In this document: positions 57,776 to 64,000 of the stretch, piece by piece | Numbering within the stretch: the first letter of the stretch is position 1 | Layout of the letters: the number at the start of each line of letters is the position of its first letter | NCBI RefSeq assembly: GCF_037975245.1 | Contig: NC_092568.1 | Coordinates: 33,884,501-33,948,500, forward strand | Direction of reading: 5' to 3' | DNA from: Apostichopus japonicus | Lineage: Eukaryota > Echinodermata > Holothuroidea > Aspidochirotida > Stichopodidae | Length of the DNA: 64,000 nt | Notes under the pieces: model-generated | What the model saw: only the letters and a program-made list of their open reading frames with translations | What the model was told of the DNA's origin: nothing | Database searches by the model: none | Translations under genes and position numbers: made by a program

Positions 57776-60700
57776 TCAGAAGGAGTCATCCCATATAGTT
57801 CGGTCCAGGTATCACAAATTGTTGTGTCGCCTAGCATCCACTCGTGCTAAAGTTGTCATCTGCGGTCTGATTGCCTAGAGGGCAAGGTTCAGTCACATAA
57901 GTTGGTAACTTTGAATGGTTTCTTGAGTAGACCGTGTTCTGAGTTCTGACTTCTCCTTCACATTTGTTCACGTACATGTTGTCATGTTTCCAGAGTAGAA
58001 GGGATTTGGTTGCCAGGGATGGGTAGCACTTAGCTAATACTGGGGCCACGTTGTTTTGTTTGGTAGGATGGTGAATTACTCTGTTGAACAGCTATGTTTA
58101 AAAGTAATTAGGGGGCGATGGGGGCACCCATAAACTTTGATAAGGATTCTGTTTCTAGTGGAGGTGCTTATGGGCCTTTAGATCACAAGGAAAGTGGTAG
58201 TAATAGTTCTAACTTTTTTCTAATAGGGTTGTGAATGAGTGGAACCGTTTACCAGAGAAAGTTGTACTTGCATGTACAGTAGTGTGAATGGGTTTAGGAA
58301 TGCTGGCCAAGCACTTTAAGCATTGTAATCGGGTCTGATTTTTTTGTTTCTTCAGTTTTTTCTCTCCTATAGGGTCCTGGGAACTTGAGTGTCCCTCCTG
58401 ATCCTTTTTTCTACTAAACGAAGCCCAAAATAAGGCACAGCAAAAATGTCATTTGGTACAGTGGGTTCCAATTGTGAAGGGCATCATGGCAATAAGTAGG
58501 GCATGACAGCAAAAATGATGCTGAGGAAGGGCACTGATGGGATTTTGTGTCTACGCAGCACTTTGTCATTTGAGGAGCATTTAATATGTCTAATTAATCA
58601 GACCATTTTATTTTGGATCAGTAAAAATACAAGTTTCAGACAAGACATTGTTCTTTTTCCAGAACGAAAGTTTGTATGTACAGCTTTATGGAAAAAAACA
58701 TGGCAGTGAATGACAAACTCTCTCAAAACTCCATTAAGTTGTGCATATTTTGCAAATTACGACTATTGGTATGTACAGTAATGAGGTATTATATTATGCC
58801 ACCATGTACAGCTGTATTGGTATTCTGACACAAAACATTGTTTTCTTCATGTTAATGTGTTAAAGAACTTCATACTATCCTACTGTATTGTTGTTAGTGT
58901 GTGACACATTGAAGCCTAACCACTTCTGCAGTTCCATATGCTTTGTCAGCAGTAGTTTTTTTTATCAAAATGACAGTGATTGTGTATTGTTGATTTGATT
59001 TGATTTTCTGCATATTAACTATTAAGGAGTCTTGTGTCATTACCTCATAGATTTAAATAGCAGGAACTCGGCATAAAGTGGTTACAACTTGTTAAAAAGT
59101 TTTACGTATATATTGTAGTAATTATTTAGGGCTCATATATTTTAAGTTCAGAAGGGAATTTCCACATATTTATTGTTAGGCCTAGTAAGCAGCTGCCTCA
59201 GCTACTAGAACTATATTCAACTGATTCAGGGTAATTGCCTGCACATCCAGGCAGTCATGATATCGATGTTCAACAAACTTTTTTTTAACACAAGTTTATG
59301 AATGGTTTTTTTAAAGTACAGTACATTACGTTCTCTGTAAGCTCAACCCATTCCCTCTGATAAATGGTAACATTTGATTTTAAATGATGCATCATGTAGA
59401 CATGTCTACGCTGTATGTTTACAAATGGAGGGAATGCTCCTTGAAGTTCGAGAACAATCTTCGTACAAAGTCAATGGGATTTTACATGTGTTATACTGAT
59501 CCTCCTAGCATACAGTCAACTCATTGGAGAAGTCCCATTGACTTTATGTGTGAAAGTAAAAAGATCATCGAAGAGCAAGGTTCTTGGACAATCGAACAAA
59601 ATCTCTATAAGTTTGTTGGGTGACACTATAGAATTTAGTGTACTACCACTCGAAATATACAGCACTGAAAGATAGGCAGGGCACAGACAGCAAAACAACA
59701 AGGGCATGACGGTAACTTTTGTCTTGATAGTATTTGATTAAGAGATCTGTTACATCCACAAAGATCTTCAACCTATTGCAGTTTAATAGTTATTGCTTTT
59801 TAATGTAGTAGCTCATAATATGCACATAACTCTCACTTCATTTCTACATTTTGTAAAGGAGTCATCAATACGCAGCAATTCGTTGACTTCATCTGTGTCA
59901 GGAGACAAGAACATTGTCTTAAGCAACTGCAACGTCAACTTTAATATTCAAGAAAGTGAGTATTATATTATACTACTGCAGATTTAATTTTTTCTTAAAT
60001 TAATGTAGCCTGTTGATTTGTTGAACATGCACACATACTTGATTGGATTAGAATGTTGCAATGTAGCCACTTGCTAAATAATGCACGTGCTTAAAAACCT
60101 TCTGGCTAAAATGATAATTCAAGAAATAACCTTCGATGTAAGTTCAGGCCTAGTTAGCCACTTGAGATGAGTGTGAACATGCATACTGTTCATACATATA
60201 TACATACAAATGAACATAATATTGACTGTATTAGCTCAAAAAATGTGCTTTAATACAGTTTCCACATGTGATGCAAATTTACTTCCAGCACTTTCACAGT
60301 AACTCAAAAAGTGCAGGTTGGTTGAACTTACAGTAAGAGTAACTGCAAAACTCAAACTCTTGGGTCTGCAATGGAGAGGCTGTGTTGAATCAAACGGAAT
60401 ATTGCTTATCCCTTCTCGACCTCTTATGTATGATACGAAGTACTTATATGCAAATCCATTGCCATTGACGGACAGAGACTCAGTTGAGACAAGAACATTC
60501 AAACGTACTATGAATATGATTGTGATTTCCCAGGTCCATTGTGTTTACATAATGAAAAACTTGGTTTGATATCATACACACTAGAACACTGTGCTGAAGG
60601 CCATTTGGGAACCTTGATATGCCTTTAGTAAAGTTATACATGTGCATGTAGGTCAAGCTGATTGGTTTATGACTTTCACTTTACATTTGCAACTTACAGT

Positions 60701-63112
60701 TACCAACATTGAAGAGGCCTAGGTCTGCAGTAGGTGTTTGGTCATTCTAGGCTTCCATAGATTGTCCAGAGGGTTATAGTTATTTCTTATAATTGCCAAT
60801 ACCAAGTTGCCAATACCAAGTTAATGAACTGATTAGTAACAAGGTCACATACCCTATATAACTGGGTCCAACCACTGTCTGTACCCATTATTTAGTATAA
60901 ATCTATCAAAAGTTCCACTTAGCAATTAATTTTGTGATATATACCAGATGACCTGTAGCTTGTCAAAATATTTCCCACTGCATTTAAGCAATCTCAGTAG
61001 CTGCTGTTAGTCCATAATAACAAATCTTAAAGGGATTTGCATAAGGAATTGGAATAAAAATTCTATACTGTAAAGTCCTTACAAGTGAATTGAATGGTTG
61101 ATGCTTTGTCAACATGATAACTGATACTTTTCTTTATGCGTCGCGGCATAAGTCACTAGATAATCCTCTTCATTTTGGTGAGCACAAGTTCATGAATATT
61201 AATATGTTTGGATTACCACACTGAAAATGTTTAGGCATGTTTAGGCATCATAACCACTAAACGTTTTTCGTTTTTCTGGTTACTTTTGTCATGTAGTGGA
61301 CGTAGTTGATAGTCTGGCGTGTCTATTTTGGTGGCCAATCACATGTCCTGGGTGCAAGTCTGGCAATGGGAGGGATGTTGAACAAAATGGAGGCGCACCT
61401 AGCTTCCAAACACAGATTTTGGTGGGAGAGATTCTAGTAGAAAGATTCTGCTAATCTGGTATAGAGGGAAATGTAGTATGAACCAGAGAGACACTTGTAC
61501 AAATTTTGTTAGTAGCAGTGTTAGCTGTTTGTCAGTTTACACCTCCTACTTCTGGACAAGCAGAATCATTGAAGACAGGCCTCTGCTGGCGCATTTGAGG
61601 GAAAAGTAAAGTTACAATTATTTGAGGGAATTGGATCCCAAAATTTGGTATGCCACAGTTTTTATTAGGTATACATTGACTTAACTTTTGTAATGAGATG
61701 TAAGTAGTGTCTGCAAATTAATGACAAAATCTCTTGGCCTTACCTTTATCGTATTTTCTCTAATAACCATTAGACAAAGAACTAACACCTTCTACTTCTT
61801 TGGGACAAGCAGGATCATCGAAGGCAGGTAATGTTGGTAAGTTTGAGGACAAAGGATGGGTAAGAAACAGTGCAGGTGAAAACTTTAGCTTGAAAACCAG
61901 AATTTTAGCTATCAAGTTGTAGCTAGGGCAGTTTTATTTTGGTGGGCATGCAATTAAAGTTCTGTTTAAAGTTGTTATCTCAGCAGACATGCCTTGGTAG
62001 GGCAGCTAGTGCCAATGGAAGTTCCTGTGTTTACAGTTTTTTAGGGTTAAGGAACCCAGAATTTCAAACCATTTTGCAATTTGATAAAATATGCAAGTGC
62101 AGCAATCATCTTATCATAGGTCCTTTATAAGTTCTGCTCAGGACAGTATATCCCACAATCAAGTCTACAGTAGTCTACATTGAGAGACTTACCATTTGCA
62201 AGTAAGCAATTATCGAACAAGAAATATGTATGGTATACAGGCTCAAATTTAGAGATTGTCCGAGATGACCAAAAAAATCATGTTGTTCAACCTTAATAAT
62301 GAGCCCTGGGTATGTGGCCATTGTAGAATGGTCTGCTACATTGCTATACAACATGTATGTTATACCAAACATACCCGGAGGTCGGGATTTGACTGATAGA
62401 TGTACTTAACATATTCTGGAAAGTGGTATATAACCAGATACCTATCAACAATTGCACATACATTGTGACAAGTGTTTGGAATTCACAAGTACTTCTGGTA
62501 GTGATAATGGGATCTCAGAGGTCTAAAAAATTGTGGTTGTACCAAAATATTAGATGTATATCCTTGGAAAGTTCTTCATTCTTGTGGTTTGAGGACCCAC
62601 TAAGAATACTGCATCAATTTGAATTATTTGGAAGGTTATTCAAAGCTGTGTTGGCTGATGTTTTGGACTCGTAATTAATAGTTTATTTCATGACTGTCTC
62701 AGTAGAAATCTTCAATTTAAAGAAATAAGGTTACATAGTGAGCTATAGGTGCAAGCCTACTGTACCTACGAGAAGCTAACTTGCAAAAATTGTTAAGGGT
62801 ACACCATCTAATTCAACAACTTCCTATCCTAATTTTGCCATGACCTACAAGCATTAATCTGCTTTTGTTTAACAGATCCAGTTAAAGAGTTTTTGTTACT
62901 GTTGTTACTGTTATTTGTTTAATTAAAAAAACACTTATTTTGTGCTTGTAACTTAAGGCAATGAAAATTTGTTAGCATCTAAAGTGAAAACAAATGTAAT
63001 GATCTATTGATCCAGGCAAATATGTTTAATTTTATTTACAGTTAAGCAACCTAAAAGAAGAGCACCTTTAAGAAAAGAAGATGAGGTGACTCCAAGGAAA
63101 AAGAAGAGAGTG
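57159..63112 (+). CDS. Internal exons of an unrecognised gene for a charged, probably nuclear protein (partial)
   Basis: Five exons with GT..AG borders and compatible phases: 57159-57230 (72 nt, phase 0), 57535-57606 (72 nt, a duplicate of the first), 59859-59955 (97 nt), 61774-61827 (54 nt), 63042-63112 (71 nt, ends in phase 0). The two duplicated exons read EMDYKKIEAGECTEENGNSS plus DERE, and the same with T for I and EERE. They are followed by ESSIRSNSLTSS..NVNFNIQE, N-KELTPSTSLGQAGSSKAG and VKQPKRRAPLRKEDEVTPRK plus KKRV. The last resembles a basic nuclear localisation signal. Composition is acidic then basic, with no domain I know. The gene lacks a start here and continues past 63112. 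Upstream of the fourth exon, 61536-61578 is a decayed copy of it (donor now GC, 43 nt, out of phase). Confidence 0.72.
58213..58319 (+). mobile_element. Relic of a non-LTR retrotransposon (LINE) reverse-transcriptase C-terminus
   Basis: Translation gives FSNRVVNEWNRLPEKVVLAC, then after a one-base shift VNGFRNAGQAL and a stop. The pattern NxWNxLPxxVVxAxxVNxFRNxLD is the usual end of CR1/L2/Jockey-type ORF2 proteins. Only the tail remains, frameshifted, in an intron of the plus-strand gene. A minus-strand frame at 57831-58049 next to it looks protein-like but I cannot place it. Confidence 0.65.
60332..60507 (-). other. Isolated exon-like open segment, antisense in an intron
   Basis: On the minus strand a 176-nt stretch is open from an acceptor (ATTCATAG, ending 60508) to a strong donor (ACT|GTAAGT at 60330-60331). 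It encodes STESLSVNGNGFAYKYFVSY then IRGREG and CRPKSLSFAV. The reading frame is protein-like, with an AYKYFVSY core reminiscent of carbohydrate-binding-module-like segments, but this is a weak impression. No matching neighbour exon is seen; it may be a stranded gene fragment. Confidence 0.3.
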
Positions 63113-63184
63113 GTAAGTATTTTGTAGTACTTTTGTGAGATTTCAGAAATTTCAGTATCCTTGGTTGATAATTAGTCTTCACGC

Positions 63185-63375
63185 TTTCTAGTCACTTCGC
63201 CCAACAACCATTTCGCCCAACTGCCATTTCGCCCAACCAGCCTGGTCATTTCGCTCAACCAGCCTGGTCATTTCGCCCAACCAGCATGGTCATTTCGCCC
63301 AACCATCATAGTCATTTCGCCCAACCAGCATGGTCATTTCGCCTAACCGTGTTGGTCATTTCGCCCAACCTTGTT
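63185..63375 (+). repeat. 22-bp minisatellite (CATTTCGCCCAACCAGCATG)
   Basis: Eight or so copies of a ~22-bp unit with CATTTCGCCCAACCAGC.TGGT sit in tandem. The first two are shortened (about 17 bp). It follows the last visible exon of the plus-strand gene and is therefore intronic. Confidence 0.88.
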
Positions 63376-63599
63376 TTTACTAATTCAGTCAGAATAATAT
63401 TACTTTTTCTATTCCACTAGTTCAATTTGATTTAGGCCTATTTTGGGTTAGGTTACTTCGTAATAGGTATATAAAAAAGTGAGGTCCGCTCGATATCGAT
63501 CGGAGTCTGAGCAGTTATTTCGGGTATAACGGGAGGATTACACTACTTTAGGCGTTTACGCATACAATGGAAGTTTATATTATTATATAAACACAGGGG

Positions 63600-63990
63600 A
63601 ATCGGTCTTCATAAAAACCTATCAAACCTAACCCCTAAAACACTGATCCATCCTACCGACTAACAATTCCCGAACTTTTCCTTATCAAATTGAAAAAAAA
63701 AATATATAAAACCCGTCCGTAATATTGAATTACTATATTTAATCAATGTAACCACTTTATCAATGTAACCACATATGTAATCACATATGTAATCAATTTA
63801 ACCGCGACTTCAAGTTTCCTTAATACTCGGTTCGTATCCCGTAACGTTAACAATTCCCGAACGTTTACTATCAAACCTATCAAACCTAACCCCTAAAACA
63901 CTGATCCGTCCTCAAGATTCCTTAATATTTGGTTTGTATCCCGTAAAGTTAAAAATTCCCGAACGTTTCCTTACTAAAGTTATACAAAGT
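63600..63990. repeat. Tandem/dispersed units with CTATCAAACCTAACCCCTAA
   Basis: CTATCAAACCTAACCCCTAA then AACACTGATCC occurs near 63619 and 63876; TAT/GTATCCCGTAA.GTTAA.AATTCCCGAAC occurs near 63834 and 63934, with a partial match near 63664. The units are shuffled, suggesting an unequal-exchange array running off the window. Confidence 0.6.
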
Positions 63991-64000
63991 AAAGGACTTC

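Noticed and set aside
57831-58049. Protein-coding minus-strand frame of 72 codons
   Set aside because: It looks protein-like but has no splice partners or recognised family and lies beside a LINE relic, so it is most likely repeat-derived.
63185-63375. CRISPR-like array
   Set aside because: The units are contiguous with no unique spacers and the genome is eukaryotic; it is a minisatellite.

Overview
This is an AT-rich piece of animal nuclear genome. The genes have introns with GT..AG ends, there is an SRP RNA gene, a nuclear gene for a mitochondrial ribosomal protein, and a dense load of short DNA transposons. The style fits a marine invertebrate deuterostome, and an echinoderm (possibly a sea cucumber) is my best guess. 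That is inference from overall character; no marker in the window fixes the species.

Layout. 0-5 kb: an intronless gene for a basic, serine-rich protein of unknown function (minus). 5-10 kb: repeat arrays, two small hAT-like elements and a full-length SRP (7SL) RNA gene (plus). 12.9-13.3 kb: the last exon of MRPL14 (uL14m, minus). 15-20 kb: repeats. 20.5-32.6 kb: the complete seven-exon YIF1 gene (minus), reconstructed splice site by splice site into a 299-residue protein. 33-35 kb: hAT-like elements nested inside each other. 37.0-38.8 kb: a multi-finger C2H2 zinc-finger gene with its whole coding sequence in one exon (minus). 43-48 kb: a 50-bp perfect palindrome, three TIR elements with clean target-site duplications (TSDs), and a repeat array split by another element. 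49.3-54.3 kb: a 5,024-bp element with hAT-type ends and a perfect 8-bp TSD. It carries the decayed remains of a spliced gene that does not look like a hAT transposase. 55-56 kb: another TIR element. 57-63 kb: internal exons of an unrecognised plus-strand gene encoding a charged, probably nuclear protein, with a tandemly duplicated 72-nt exon; the gene continues past the window.

The host genes have unrelated jobs: mitochondrial translation (MRPL14), ER-Golgi membrane traffic (YIF1), co-translational protein targeting (SRP RNA) and probably DNA binding (zinc fingers). The most notable content is the transposon layer. Nine elements can be delimited by terminal inverted repeats plus TSDs (six perfect 8-bp, one 7-of-8, and two of about 9 bp), and their nesting order can be read directly.
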